From Amaranthus tricolor (lineage: Eukaryota > Streptophyta > Magnoliopsida > Caryophyllales > Amaranthaceae), in the NCBI RefSeq assembly GCF_026212465.1, contig NC_080050.1, positions 1,148,501 to 1,212,500 of the forward strand: DNA of 64,000 bases, read 5' to 3'. Below are positions 1-12,354 of the stretch, one piece after another. A program made the position numbers and the translations under genes. The notes under the pieces were generated by a model. It searched no databases, was not told where the DNA came from, and saw only the letters and a list, made by a program, of their open reading frames with translations. Positions within the stretch are counted from its first letter, which is position 1. The number at the start of each line of letters is the position of its first letter.

Positions 1-1108
1 ATAAATACTTGCAATAATAATAATCATATGCCAAAGAATTTTCGTGATGCGTATTGATTATTGAAGCACAAATTGGGAGTTGGGTCATTGTGCTAATGGC
101 TAGTATCATAGCATATTCAAGGAGCGCGACTATTGTTCCTAAGAATTGTGATGCATCGTTTCATGTTTGGCTTTTGGAAGTATTCACTCATTAAGATATT
201 TGATACATGTTTCATAAGGTCATTACATATTGTGGGTTTTCCTTGAAGATTTTATTTGAAAATCTTGAAAGGAAAGTAAAGGTTTCCTTTGAACGCAAAA
301 TCGTTTGGAAATATGGAATGCATATGGTCATCTCAGCCCTCAGGAGTCATGACTTAGCATCTCTTTTACTTTTTGATGGTCTTGCTCTTGAGGGCCTAAG
401 GGAGGGATTCGTCCTCTTGGAGGCCAACTTTTGAATGATAGAATATACTTCCTCCGCTTTTTTTACTTGCTCCCAGACAATTTTTACACAATTCAATGCG
501 TTTGTCGGATTATTTTTATAAATTTGATATTACGAAAATAAGCGACGAGACAAAAAAAACAAGATCCTTTATGATTATGTTTTTTTCTCATATAATCGCC
601 ACAATATGTAAAATACCATAAAATGATGAAGAACAATGCTAAATTGGGTTCGGGTGCATATAACAAAATTCGGAGGAAGTATAATTGATAGAACAAAAAT
701 AATTATGAAACTAATTTAGTTTTTCAAATTATTTTCATAGTATATTTATTTTATTATTGAATATGTTGGATGAATGAAGTGGAGTTGTGCTAAAGGACTG
801 GATAGTGCCATTTTGCACTGGGTGAAATGCTCTTATATTTGATAATTTTATTTTTATTATATCAAATTAAAGTGAGTGATTTTTGTATGTGTTGTAGAAA
901 ATTTAAAGGGATAATGTGAGTATTTGATTATTATTTTTTTTTACTTTTTTCATCTACACATCTATATTTACTTGCTTGGTTGATACTCTGAAATAATGTG
1001 TTGGTCTAATGACACATCGGCTTGAACACCTTCATAAAATTGATGTAATTTCAAATCTATTTCCAAAGCTATGATGTGATGACTTATGAGTGTGTTGAAA
1101 ATATTTAG
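1..1108 (+). other. Probable intron / upstream sequence of the glycosyltransferase gene
   Basis: No coding exon is recognisable here. The first supported exon begins at 1109 after a TTTAG acceptor, in the middle of the protein, so most of this stretch is probably intron with the N-terminal exons beyond the left edge. It contains a Stowaway-like MITE (448-679). Open frames at 207-434 and 493-696 resemble no known protein; the second lies inside the MITE. Confidence 0.5.
448..679. mobile_element. Stowaway-type MITE
   Basis: A 232-bp element begins CTTCCTCCG and ends with the exact inverted repeat CGGAGGAAG. It is flanked on both sides by TA, the target duplication of Tc1/mariner-derived Stowaway elements. 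It has no coding capacity. Confidence 0.75.
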
Positions 1109-4100
1109 GTTTTTTCAAATAAAGATGGTCCGGCACATGCTATGTGGAAACATATAGGAGTTCCATTCACTATTATTGAAGCCAAAGATCGTTGTGGAAG
1201 TAGTGTGGATTGGTTGAAGTAAGTTATTTGTGCATTTCACAAATGTGGTCTTTTGCCGATTTTTTTACCCTAATGCCTTTTCATACTAATGGTTCTTTGT
1301 GTTCTAAATCAATAGATCAAAAAATAGATTCACAATGGATTTGGGGAAATTTTAATTTCAGAAACCCTAATTCAAGAACAACGAAATTGCAAGAATTAAA
1401 CCAATCAAATGATCCACACAAGAAATTATTGAGGTTCACCCAATGTGGGCAACGTCCTTCTCTAGCCCATATGTGTTATTGAAGGATATGAAGCTTTCTT
1501 GAAGATTTAATGGAGGTTTACAATGCTAGTTTTAGAGGATTGGAGAAGAAAGTGTGGGAGGTTAGGGTTTACATTTAGAGAGAGAGGGAGTTAGGATATA
1601 TGTAATTAACTTTCTCTAACTTATGTGAATTGGATTATTTATAATACATAACCCGATACACTTACAATTAACAAAGAGCAAAAGCAGAGCACGAAAAACC
1701 CGCAATCCGGAGAGGAAAGTCGAGTTGGCTTTTAGTGCTGACACAACTCCTTTGTTTTTCAAATCAAGTCAAGTCGGCTTTTGGCCCCGTCAGAGATAAT
1801 GCCGACATAGCTTTATCTTTTGGACCGAAATAACCAACCTTTTTCAACTCTTCTCAAATGCCACATTATTGATCCAATCAATACATTCACTAACTTTTAT
1901 GCCTTTTCAAGTGAATTCTACTTCTTTTTAAGGCTTTCATAAAGTTCTAATAGCATAAAAGCTCATTTCATCATCTGAAGTTACTTGATAAAAGGATTGT
2001 GTAATTGCATCACCTATTCTTATACTACTTATTGACTGGTATTGCTTCGTTTGTAGCTATGATGGTATACTACTCAACTCTCTCGAGGGAAAAGAAATCC
2101 TTTCTTGGTATGCTTCTCTTTGGCTTTCTATTTTTTTCTTGTTATATTTATTTAAATCAAGGTCTAATTTTTCCTATGATACCACCATTTCTTTAATCTT
2201 TTAATCATTCTGGGTACTTTGTTTTTGAAGTTCTGTCAAGTTATGATATCTGATGTCAAACTTGTTTGGACTAAAGAGACAGTTAGGATTGCAATAATAT
2301 TCATTCTTATGCTTTGTTTGGACTGAATGATAAGGAGGGAATGGAAGGAAAGGTAAATGGGTAGATGGATTTTCCTCCATTTGAATAGCAAATGAGAGGA
2401 TGGTATTCGGAGGGATGACATTCTTAATATTGTGTGAGAAATAAATCCTTCCTACAATCGAGGAATCGGAAAGTAGAACTGATCTCCCTTCCCTTCTCTC
2501 CCCTTCCTTTCCTTTCTTTATTCAAACACACTCTAAAGGTTATCTGAACATGTGAAGTCATGAGTAATGATGCATTTAGATACAATTCTAGAAAAGTGAA
2601 TTGTAATTAACTTACTAGTTTCGTTTTGTTTCTTTGACTACTTGGCAATTTCATTAAGCTTTCATGGATGTCGTTTGTAATGATAGATCATATTTGCTAC
2701 AGTTTTATGCAGGAACCTTTCAAGTCATTACCTCTCATTTGGACCATCCATGAACAGAATTTTGCAACTCGTTTAGATACGTACACCATTAATGGAAAAA
2801 TTGAAATCCTACATGATTGGAAGAAAAGCTTCAGTCGAGCTACTGCAGTGGTGTTTCCAAACTACGCCCTACCGGTAATATACCTTTTTCAACACTATTT
2901 AGATTGGTAGTATAGTCTGGCGCTGTATATCTACTTAAATTTACCCTGCACTCCAATCTAAAAAATATTAATTGTAAAATACCCATGTTATCTTTGTCTT
3001 GTAAGTTGTAAATGTAGTCATCGTTTTCAAAGTTTCACGAGTATGAGCTAATGTCTTTACGTCAAGATTTTCACGTTTAACACAATGTGCGCCTCACTAT
3101 CTAGTATATCCCGAGAAGCGTGAGTGGAACTATTCAAGAGCTTTATAAGGTGTTTTTTTTTTCCTTTTTCAGTTACTTTATTCAAAGTTTGACACGGGGA
3201 ACTACATTGTCATTCCGGGATCTCCAACTGAAGCGTGGGAAGCAGACAGTTTAACGGTCTTCAATCAAGAGCAGTTCTATTCGAAGATGGGTCTCGCTAC
3301 CGATGATTTTGTTGTGGCAATTGTAGGAAGTCAGTTTATGTACAAAAGTTTATGGTTGGAGCACGCTCTTATTTTGCAGGCTGTAAAGCCACTTATCACT
3401 GAATTTATTCCGGGCAATGGATCCAGTTCTGGCTTGAAAATCTTTGTTCTAACCGGAGATTCTACCGGTAATTATACCAAGGCTGTGGAGGTATAAACAT
3501 GGCTAAATAATCAAATTTTGATTAATACTTCTTCGTGCATGTGTAATTTGATTGTATTGAATGTTCATCTGAAGGCCATCTCCACAAGTCTGAATTATCC
3601 GAAAGATATCGTGAAGCATGCTGGTCGTGATGCAAATGCCGATGATATTCTCAGGATTGCCAACCTTGTCATATATGGATCATTTCTTGACGAGAAATCA
3701 TTTCCGGATATCTTGATAAAAGCCATGTCCTACGAGAAGCTGATAATTGCCCCTAATCTCTCCATGATACAGAAATACGTATGTGGCATTTCAAACTTCG
3801 TTTACATATTCTTTCGGAGAAAATTTTCTGACTTCATTTTCAATAATTTTTTAGGTGGATGACCGGGTGAATGGCTTTCTGTTCCCGAAGGATGATATTA
3901 ACGTCTTAACTAAGATTCTATTGAAAGTTATTTCAAGATCTAGATTATCACCTCTAGCTCATAATGTTGCTTCGATCGGGAAAGGAACGGCTAAAAACAT
4001 GAAGGCTATTGAAGCTATTGAAGGTTATGCATCACTTTTGGAAAATATTCTTAAACTGCCGTCAGAAGTTGCCGTCCCAAAGCCTTTTGCTGACATTCCG

Positions 4101-7100
4101 TCCAAATACAAAAGTGAATGGCGGTGGAGTGTCTTGAATATGATTCGTGATGTGACATATCGAAGCAGAGATGTTGGTAAATACTTAGACAAGATTGAGG
4201 ACCTTAACAAGACAGAACCCTCGATTCCTACATCTGTGAAAGATGAAGACTTCTTATATAGCATTTGGGAAGAACAGAAACAAATAGATAGTACTATTGC
4301 TAGAAAGAGAAGAGAAGATGCTGAGGTGAGTAAACTTAGTGCAGCAATGTTCGTTTTATTCCTGAATTATAAGTTGAATGAACTTGTATTCGTCCATTCA
4401 GCTGAAGGATAGATCTGATCAGCCTCGGGGAACATGGGAAGATGTATATCGAAATTCTAGACGAGCGGATCATTTGAAGAATGACTTGCATGAGAGGGAT
4501 GACGGGGAGCTTGAAAGGACAGGTCAACCATTGTGTATATATGAACCCTACTTTGGGGAGGGAACCTGGCCTTTTTTGCACTATGGCCCTCTTTATCGAG
4601 GAATTGGTATGGTAAGTGATTTATCTACCTACTCGCATTTATCGTACTTTTTCTCGACGTTTCAGTATATCACCTCTGCATATTAGGATGATGTCTAGGG
4701 GAATGGATAAAAATGTCAAAAAGTTAAGTATAGTAATTAGATACTATAGGATATTCAAGCTTGTTATTAGCCTTATGAATTATGACATGCTCTACTAATA
4801 ACTATTCCCTCTTCTTAAAGAATTTCCCATTTGCCATTTTGGGGTGTTCCATTTGTTCCCATAACGAATCTTTCTATTTATATCACAATTTTGGACAGAA
4901 ATAAACTTGTTCATCTTTATTTTTTTTTAATAATGCTTATTTTCCCCAAATATTTTCCACTAGCTTCATTTTAATATTTTTATATTCTTTATGGTCTCCA
5001 CATGTTTCCCACTAACTTTATAATTACATTTTTTTATTATTTATGGTCCACATATATTTTCCACTGACTTTCTTTTAATATTTTTTTAATGTTTATGGTC
5101 CTCACTTTTCTCCATTAAATTTATTACTCCTATTCAATAAAATAATATATCTACTATCTAAAAGATTTTATTTTTCTAATTCCCATGAACATTCTTTGTG
5201 GAAACTTCATTAAGAAATAGAGGGAGTACTAGTCTTTCGTCGGTCGCGAGTCTTGCGACAGTATCGTTTGAAAATTTTTGGTTGCTTGTTTCTAATACTT
5301 TGAATCATAAGTGTAGGCTTCTAAAGGGCGTAGACGTGGAACAGATGATGTGGATGCATCCTCACGACTTTCTCTTCTCAGCAATCCATATTACCGTGAT
5401 GTGCTTGGAGAATTTGGAGCGTTCTTTGCAATTGCTAATCGAGTTGACCGTATACATAAAAATGCCTGGATCGGGTTCCAGTCTTGGAGAGCAACAGCCA
5501 AAAAGGTATTTCCACTGTTCATTACTGTTGTCAAATTTACAAGCATTTATTTTACTTCTGAATGTTCCATCGAAATCTCTCCATTGCGGAAAATATTTGT
5601 TTCTCACAAAATGTGAAATCCTCCATTTTCTACCCCTCCTCATTTTCTATCAAAACAAAGAAAAATCATTCCCATTTCTCTCCCCTTCCTTTGCTGCCAT
5701 TTCCTTCAATCCAAACAAAGCTTTAGAGTGTTCATCTTTATTTTAAGACAACTGAAGACACCACTGATTTTTTTAGTTTAGCAGGTTGAATTGTCTAAGA
5801 AAGCTGAGAAAGCGTTGCTTGAAGCCATGGAAGCACGAGAACACGGGGACACTTTCTATTTTTGGGTTCGGATGGACTTGGATCCCAGAAATCCCTTAAA
5901 CCAAGATTTTTGGTCGTTTTGTGATTCTGTTAACGCTGGCAATTGTAGGTAAGTCATCTTGAATTCCCTAAACTTACGTTGACCGGTGCTTTCAAAGATT
6001 TTTTGTTGACACCGATGTCGCACTTGAAGGTCTGCATTTTCTGATGCGTTCAAGCGAATGTATGGCATTAAGCAAGATTGGGATTCCCTGCCACCCATGC
6101 CTATGGACGGAGATACGTGGTCGGTAATGCACAGTTGGGCCCTACCAACTAGGTCTTTCCTAGAATTTGTTATGTTTGCGAGGTATTTGACGAATTTGAT
6201 AAAGTGCAGAATTTTCGATTGTTTGCTCATCTGTTCTCATTTCAAGAACTCGTCCACCACACACGAGTAAACTCATTATTGCATTTATAATTGTTTCAGA
6301 ATGTTTGTTGATGCATTGGATGCTCAAATGTACACTGAACACCATCGAAATGGGCACTGTTATTTGAGCTTATCTAAAGTAAGGATTTCATCATTTCTCT
6401 TCCTTTTTTCAGGCCCTAGTTTGAGTTCGTGTTTCTCTAAAACTTGTTTGAAGCATGAGAAATGAAGCCAAGTTCGTGTTTCTTGTTGGAGTTTTTTTAT
6501 TTTTATTTTTTATGTAGACTTGTAGTGGGCTATTGAGATTTTTTTGAGATTTCCTAATCACATTAGGTTCACTTTTCGGTTATCTTTTTAGTGGGTTGTG
6601 TTGGGTCCGGGTCTGGGTCCAGGTCCAGGTCCGTAGGTCCCTTTCATGTTTGTAGAATGAAGTACCTTTCTTAACCAACTTTTTTTACGTGTCGACTTTT
6701 GACTAGTCTAAATATTAGTATATGAATTCTTTTAGCTATTCTTGAAGTGTTATATCCGTATGCCTTTCCTCAATCGATATGAAAATAGTCTGTTTCATCT
6801 TGATTCTCTTCGTTAATCCCAATGAAAACTATGTTGCAGGACAAGCATTGTTACTCTCGGGTACTTGAACTTCTTGTAAACGTTTGGGCGTATCACAGTG
6901 CGAGGCACATGGTATATATCAACCCGAAAAGTGGCATGATGCAAGAACAGCACGGATTACAGAACAGGAGAGGTCACATGTGGGTAAAGTTCTTCTCATT
7001 CCGCACTCTTAAGAACATGGATGAGGACTTGGCCGAGGAAGCAGACTCCGAGGATACAAAAAGACGATGGCTGTGGCCAAGGACGGGTGAGATCTACTGG

Positions 7101-7310
7101 CAGGGTGTTGCCGATAAGGAGAGAGATCAAAAGAAAAAGGAAAAGGCAGAAAAAAAGCGGAAAAACAAAGAAAAGCTTGAGAGAATAAAAAGTCGGAACT
7201 CAAAGCATATGAAACCGATAGACAAGTATGTAAAACCCGCAACAGAGGAAATCTCAAAGATTACCACGAGTACGACAACTAACAGCACTACGGAAATGGC
7301 AAGGAGATAG
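1109..7310 (+). CDS. Glycosyltransferase family 1 (GT4-like) protein, 5' partial
   Basis: Twelve exons read in phase and give about 863 C-terminal residues: 1109-1218, 2057-2107, 2703-2874, 3173-3490, 3575-3778, 3855-4325, 4402-4611, 5317-5505, 5785-5948, 6030-6182, 6300-6378, 6840-7310 (TAG). All introns are GT-AG. The product matches the plant family typified by Arabidopsis At4g01210/At5g04480 (recalled). Visible landmarks are GPAHAMW, MQEPFKSLPLIW, IVGSQFMYKSLWLEHAL, the nucleotide-sugar binding segment EKSFPDILIKAM, then GTWEDVY, EPYFGEGTWPFLH, IGFQSWRATAKK, FWVRMDLDPRNPL and HCYSRVLELLVNVWAYHSAR. The tail is Lys/Glu-rich (about 7120-7210). Where GT4 enzymes carry the second Glu of EX7E this protein has Lys, as I recall for its homologues. 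A retaining GT-B enzyme in the secretory pathway is likely; the donor and acceptor are not known to me. The start codon and any membrane anchor lie outside the window. A MITE sits in the intron 4612-5316. Confidence 0.93.
4805..5226. mobile_element. Stowaway-like MITE in glycosyltransferase intron
   Basis: An approximately 422-bp AT-rich insertion lies within the intron 4612-5316. Its left end (TTCCCTCTTCTTAAAG) and right end (CTTCATTAAGAAATAGAGGGAG) are imperfect inverted repeats of the CTCCCTC type, and TA flanks both ends. It carries no open frame of its own. Confidence 0.55.
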
Positions 7311-8189
7311 TATTTGGTTTTCCTTCCTAGCAATTTGGTTGCTAATTAAGTAGGTTATAGTTGATTATTCTTTTTTGTATCAAAATATTAATTTTCTCGA
7401 GTCCATTCTGTAAAAAATTCGATGAAAAGGATGCAAAAGCTTGTAACCAGGGTTTGTGTTTGTAAATGGAGTATTAGGAGAGGAAGAAACAATGCATCCT
7501 CCTAGGGTATTGATTTGATAAATTCCTTACACTATCCAAGTTTTCTACTAAAGAAATTCCTTACACTAGTCTAGTTTTTAATGTCGATATTGGGTGAAAT
7601 TTATTACTACTTGACATTGAATACATGCTCGAACAAGCACACCCCTTGTTTGTATAAGCCGACCATGCGTCTTCTTTCTAATGGCACAAAGTGCTCGTTC
7701 AAGCATTCACCTTGCTCAGTTAGCACTCTGCTCTGCCCCTATCTCTTTGCTTCTTTTGAATCTCCAAAGTTATGTCACTCAATTCCCTTTGCATCTTCAT
7801 CGTCTCCCTCAATAATGCATGACATGGAATGAGTTATGATGTGGAGAATGAGCTATTAGATGATTAACATTACTTCTTTCAATGGTTGACACTTGTCTTA
7901 TACAAGCTTTCCGAAAATAGCATTAGTTAGTGAAGCATTCCATTTGTTCTAAACCTAAATGACTTGATTTACCCTTTTATATCGAGTTCACAGGATTGTC
8001 CTTATATCAACGAGGTCAAAGAATTATAGTTAGTTTGATTTCAAATTATAATACACTACATAAAATTGCTCATTAAACATGTGTGCTTTTCACAATCTTT
8101 TAAGAAATGCATTTATAGATATTGAATCCCGCACACATGTTTTGAAAATAATATAAAAGGCAAATAAAAAAAATTAAATGAGAGCGAAA
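7311..8189. other. Intergenic, 3' flank of glycosyltransferase gene
   Basis: The first few hundred bases should contain the 3' UTR of the glycosyltransferase gene. The remainder shows no gene. Around 7625-7715 there are TGCTCGAACAAGCA and TGCTCGTTCAAGCA motifs like those in the CTCGACC-rich LTR near 14.9 kb, suggesting a decayed retroelement. Confidence 0.4.
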
Positions 8190-8910
8190 GTGACACAGCC
8201 CAAACACAGTTGGATCGGTCCGTGTCGTCAATCTCACATTTTTCTCGGCATTTCCGACATAAAAAGTATCAGGAAGGTTCTAGAATGGTCTAGAGGCTTC
8301 TAGACTATTCTAGGGTGTTCTAGAAGCATCTAGAACACTCATGAAGGATCTAGAATGTGCTAGAGGCATCTAGTACATTCATGAAGGTACTAGAGTATGC
8401 TAGAAAATACTAGCATACTCAAGAAGGGTCTAGAAGGTTCTAGCTCTATCTTGTAAATACTAGAACATACTAGAGTAATATAGAATAGTGTGGTGTATTC
8501 TAAAGTATTCTGGGCATGTCCAAAACCTTATAGGTCTTTCTATACGTGTACATACTCGACGAGAGTAGTGTAGAGCATTTTAGAGAACTCTAGGTTAAGA
8601 GCATTCTAGAATGGCCCCGAGGTAAGGGGGCTTGCCTATAAATAGGCTATTAGGTTCATTTTTGCATTCAAGTTCCAAAAGCTCTTGTAAGCATCTAACT
8701 CTCTTGTAAGAGCATTCTCTTATCAATACAAAGCCTTTTTCCACTCAAATACTCTCTTTTTAAGTCTTTCCTTAGCAAGTCTAACCAAGCTCATCAACTT
8801 GCACACTTAAAGGGTCGAGTTTAAGGCCGAGCTAGTGTAATCGTTAGTCATTGACATTAGTGCCGCACGGTTTTCACTAGGTGAATAAGTGAGCCCTTGA
8901 CAAAAGGAAT
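8190..8910 (+). mobile_element. LTR-like promoter block (probable solo LTR)
   Basis: The block has LTR architecture. It opens with TGACACAGCCC, followed by a 330-bp decamer array (8271-8600). A TATA box, CCTATAAATAGG, lies at 8635-8646. Behind it is a leader-like region with CTCTTGTAAG repeats and A/T-rich polyadenylation-like sequence. No primer-binding site or pol reading frame follows, so a solo or truncated LTR is the best reading. I could not identify matching target-site duplications, so both ends are approximate. It lies between the convergent glycosyltransferase and FCF1 genes, and its promoter points towards the 3' end of FCF1. Confidence 0.6.
8271..8600 (+). promoter_or_regulatory. 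10-bp-period array carrying heat-shock elements
   Basis: Thirty-three consecutive 10-base units run without an indel, with consensus TAGAANNNTC. Units 8321-8360, 8361-8400 and 8401-8440 also form a 40-bp higher-order repeat. The array contains the perfect heat-shock-element form GAAnnTTCnnGAA at 8273-8285. Near-perfect versions occur at 8343-8355 (GAAnnATCnnGAA) and 8423-8440 (GAAnnGTCnnGAAnnTTC), and TTCnnGAA occurs at 8318-8325. It sits about 40-370 bp upstream of the TATA box, where an enhancer would act. Heat responsiveness is inferred. Confidence 0.6.
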
Positions 8911-9916
8911 ATGAGAGCCAATCTAGCATTCCATATAAGATGACAAAAAATTAATTTTCACTACTTTTGTCACCTCATTTTTTTACTCTTTTTCTTCTGT
9001 AAATACGCTGTTATTTATTCTTATTTTTCTCTTTTGAGATGAAAAAGGTGTCACCACTCCTTTCTCTCTTGCACAATATAGGAGTAAACGTAAAGGAAGG
9101 AAAGGGAAAGAACAAGATTTTGAATATATCTTCACTTGTTTGTTTAAAAGGAAACAAAAAATAAATAAATAAGATTTTTCTTCCTTTTAAAATTTTTCAC
9201 TTTTAAAAAGATTTGTCCTTTAACAAATTAAACAACTAAAATCCTCTAAACCTCATCCTTTCAAATCCAAAATCCTTCATCTTCAGAATTGTTATCCGAT
9301 AATAAACTAAAAAGTATATCCCTCTAACTGTCTTCCTTTCCTCACCTTCAACTCTCTCAATTCAAACGAAGTGTAAATGTAAAAAAATTAAAAAGAAAAA
9401 TGATATTCTCTTCCTCTCTTTATTTTCCTTTAAACAAAAAAAGTAGAGTGTAAATCTACTTTCCTCCAAAATAACCATATAATCCATACAATTAACTTTC
9501 TTTAACAAAAGTGTTTAGTGCCCAATTAGCATTTCTTGAAGAGGGGCATTCAACCATTACATAAGCATACATTCCTAAAATCTATCTTGATTTGAAAGAA
9601 GAGAGAGACAATTGCATTATAGGTCGTTAACAATAAATAATAGTTAAAAGGTAGTATTGATCAATGTTTGTCCACGGGTCTTTTGTCAACTTGTACCCAA
9701 AAAGAAAAGAAACGAACAAATTCACATCACTTAACGCTCACTAATCTCTATAACGGAATCCGAAACCCCCAATACTAAGACATTCATTCTTCTCATCGCC
9801 TTTAAAAAATTTGAAAATCTTCGTCTCACTGGTAACACCGGGCATCTGCCGCTCATTTACCCTCATTTGTAGTATAGAAATGGTGAATAGTCTCTCACAA
9901 CTGCCCTCCAAAAGCA
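8911..9916. other. Intergenic; includes FCF1 3' UTR at right
   Basis: No coding sequence is recognised. The stretch is A/T-rich with pyrimidine-rich tracts. The right end, roughly 9730-9916, probably includes the 3' UTR of the minus-strand FCF1 gene. Segments near 9280-9370 resemble a dispersed GGAAGGAGG/CAAACAAA repeat also seen at 2330-2530 and 5620-5730. Confidence 0.35.
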
Positions 9917-12043
9917 TCAAAATCTTGGTGCTGCAAGAGAACATAAATGTGACACATCTCCAACATAAGGCTAAATCTAATCAATAAATCAGTGAAATTG
10001 GAAAGGATAATTAAAACTAGCTTAGCATACCTCCACCAATCGTAGCCTCTGGCAGCCGCTCGATTGAATACTTGTGTTGTGTGATGTACATGATAGGCAC
10101 ACCAGGGATCTGCAACCACAATCATTTTCAGGGTTTGACACCATATGACACAGTTTGCAAACATTTTTAAGCTCAAAGTTCCAAACAAATTTACAATGAA
10201 AACACATCAACACGCTTTATTCAAACTGAAATACCTTTCTAATCCTTCGCTTCAAATCACGATCACAAGTAGCAACGATGTAGCATTTACTCTGTTTGCA
10301 AAAAAGTAAAACTTATGTCACATAAAAAGCATAGAGTCGACTTTCCATATGTATTTAGAATTTTAGAGATTCTTGTTTCAATACACAGTCAAAGTGATCC
10401 GATACAAATATTTAAAGAATCTAATGCATGTGAAGCAATTAAAAAATGTAACTTAATCTCATGCCCCAAATGTGATAAATACAAAATCAGTTTACATTTT
10501 ACTTCTATAACTCAATTATGTAGCTATACTCAGTAGTCAGTATAGTGTAGAATATGTATACTTGTACTTCAATTGTTCAACATAATAAAAGAATTGATCT
10601 GTGGGAAATCTGATCAGTGACTGTGTAGCCATTTCAAGCATTACAGACACCATTAACAAATCGTCAACAAAACCAATTGGTGATGCAAAATGTACTATGT
10701 AAGCAACAATTCTATTACAATGTCTATATATGAGAGTAAACCTTCGACAATGAAGATGGTTAGCCTATTTAGATACACTTCTACACGTTAACATACCAAT
10801 TCTATAGACAATGAACATACAATGAAGTGATTCGAAATACATACCTGAGTGACCCTCTCAACCAGGCAGTCATCAGCATATGTTCCTTTATGGGTACACG
10901 GAAGCCTCTCAAATCGAGGATCTTTCGCAACCCTGTAAGTAGAGAGCAATTAGACTTCAATCTCATAGATGAACAATAAAATACAGAGAAATAGACAATA
11001 AATTCAACTATTCAAGTAAACTCAAACAGTCTGTTAACGTCCAAAAGTGACAAAAACACAGAATATTAGAGGCCACCAAACAATTAAATCATTCAATGCT
11101 TTGATAAGACAAGCATGAAGAATATACCTCAATGCTACACGATACTTTTGACCAAGCTTCTCAAGTTCAGCCATCACACAATCCGTAATACATGGGGTAC
11201 CTTCATTAATCCATGAAAAATGTTTGAGCCAAACACATCCTAAAGTAGACACTATGAGAAATCTTTTTTTCTTCTCAAATGGTTTGTACAATGTCTAATA
11301 ATTAATATCAAAAATAACGCTGAAACACTCACATTTTGCATATAAGCAATCCATCATCCCTTTCTCCAAATCCAACTGCACAAACACAAACACAAAGAAC
11401 ATGAAAAACCCACTACAAAAAGTTCACGTAAATTATAGGACTGAGCACCTTTCTAACTTCTGGATTGTTTCGAGGATTAATCAAAACATCACTCAGCTTA
11501 AGCGTATTACAAATTTGCATTTCTAAAGCAAAACCGATATGTTCAACGCATTCAAAATTGATTATTAAATTACAAAATAAAATTTGGGAATCTCACTTTA
11601 TTTTGGATGGAAAAATTGATGAAATTGGTATCAACCAAAACTCGATAAGGCGGTCCCAAAGCAGTATTATGAGTAAAGAACAATGCTGCCGAAACATAAG
11701 GCCTGTCAAAAAACAGCCATGAAAAGCAACCAATTAAGTTAAAGAAAGATCGAATTTTGAACGATTATTAAAATTAAGCAAACAATAGAATAAATTGAAA
11801 TTCTTACACGTTTCTAGGGAGCTTTTCCGCAGCAAGGTCTTTCTTTTTAGGGTTTAAGATTTCTTGCTTGTGACTAAAATAGAAGAAATTTCGTAAATTA
11901 GTGAATATGAATATGAAAATCAAGTTAGAGAAAAAAAAGATTAAAAAAAACACAAAGAAAAAGAATAACTACTGTTTTAGGGTTTTAGAAGTGACGATCT
12001 TCTTCATAACAGCAAATTTAGGACCTTTCTTAGCTCTTCCCAT
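9917..12043 (-). CDS. FCF1: rRNA-processing protein FCF1/UTP24 homologue (PIN domain)
   Basis: Nine exons on the minus strand give exactly 198 residues, the length I recall for human FCF1: 12043-11973, 11873-11808, 11702-11597, 11375-11333, 11200-11128, 10932-10845, 10291-10235, 10109-10031, 9930-9917 (TGA). All introns are GT-AG. The start is [15 protein letters not shown], the basic N-terminus conserved in plants, and the end is the conserved APRF. PIN-domain acidic residues are visible at D70 (VDTNFINFS), E107 ([11 protein letters not shown]), D141 (TYADDCLV) and D159 ([10 protein letters not shown]). FCF1/UTP24 belongs to the small-subunit processome in the nucleolus and cleaves pre-rRNA in maturation of 18S rRNA. 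Nothing is truncated and no key residue is missing, so this should be a functional housekeeping gene. It converges on the glycosyltransferase gene and is divergent from the BAG6-like gene 9 kb away. Confidence 0.97.
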
Positions 12044-12177
12044 GATTTCGCCGGCGATAAACCCTAAATGAGAAGAATTAATAATATTGAGAAAGATGAA
12101 GAGAAGACAGGAGAAGCGGCAAGGTGAAACTGAAGATTACGGTGTTAAGTAGACTAGGAACAATCGTCCTGAATAAT

Positions 12178-12270
12178 CTAATCTATTTTTAGTTACCTGT
12201 TAATAATTTTATTTTCTGGAAATTTTTTAATAATTTAATCTTTGCTTTTAGTTAGTTTATTGCCAATAAA
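12178..12270. repeat. Outer arm copy of nested inverted repeat
   Basis: This segment (AATAATCTAATC... TTTATTGCCAATAAACCC) is the imperfect reverse complement of 13800-13915. A second, similar copy lies at 13146-13250 with its inverted partner at 13660-13760. Together they surround the foldback element at 12355-13087. Confidence 0.55.
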
Positions 12271-12354
12271 CCCTTTAAAGATATGACCTATTATATCAAG
12301 TTATCTCTTATCTTCTTCCTTTTTTATAACAACAATTCTTACATAAAATCGTTT

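Noticed and set aside
207..434. 75-residue frame considered as an upstream exon of the glycosyltransferase
   Set aside because: The peptide does not match the family's N-terminal region and no phase-compatible donor joins it to the exon at 1109.
5856..6230. 124-residue minus-strand open frame
   Set aside because: It overlaps two well-supported glycosyltransferase exons on the plus strand and spans their intron, so it is a shadow.
8271..8600. CRISPR-like or tandem satellite interpretation of the decamer array
   Set aside because: There are no unique spacers. The array is short, sits directly upstream of a TATA box in an LTR-like context, and this is plant nuclear DNA.
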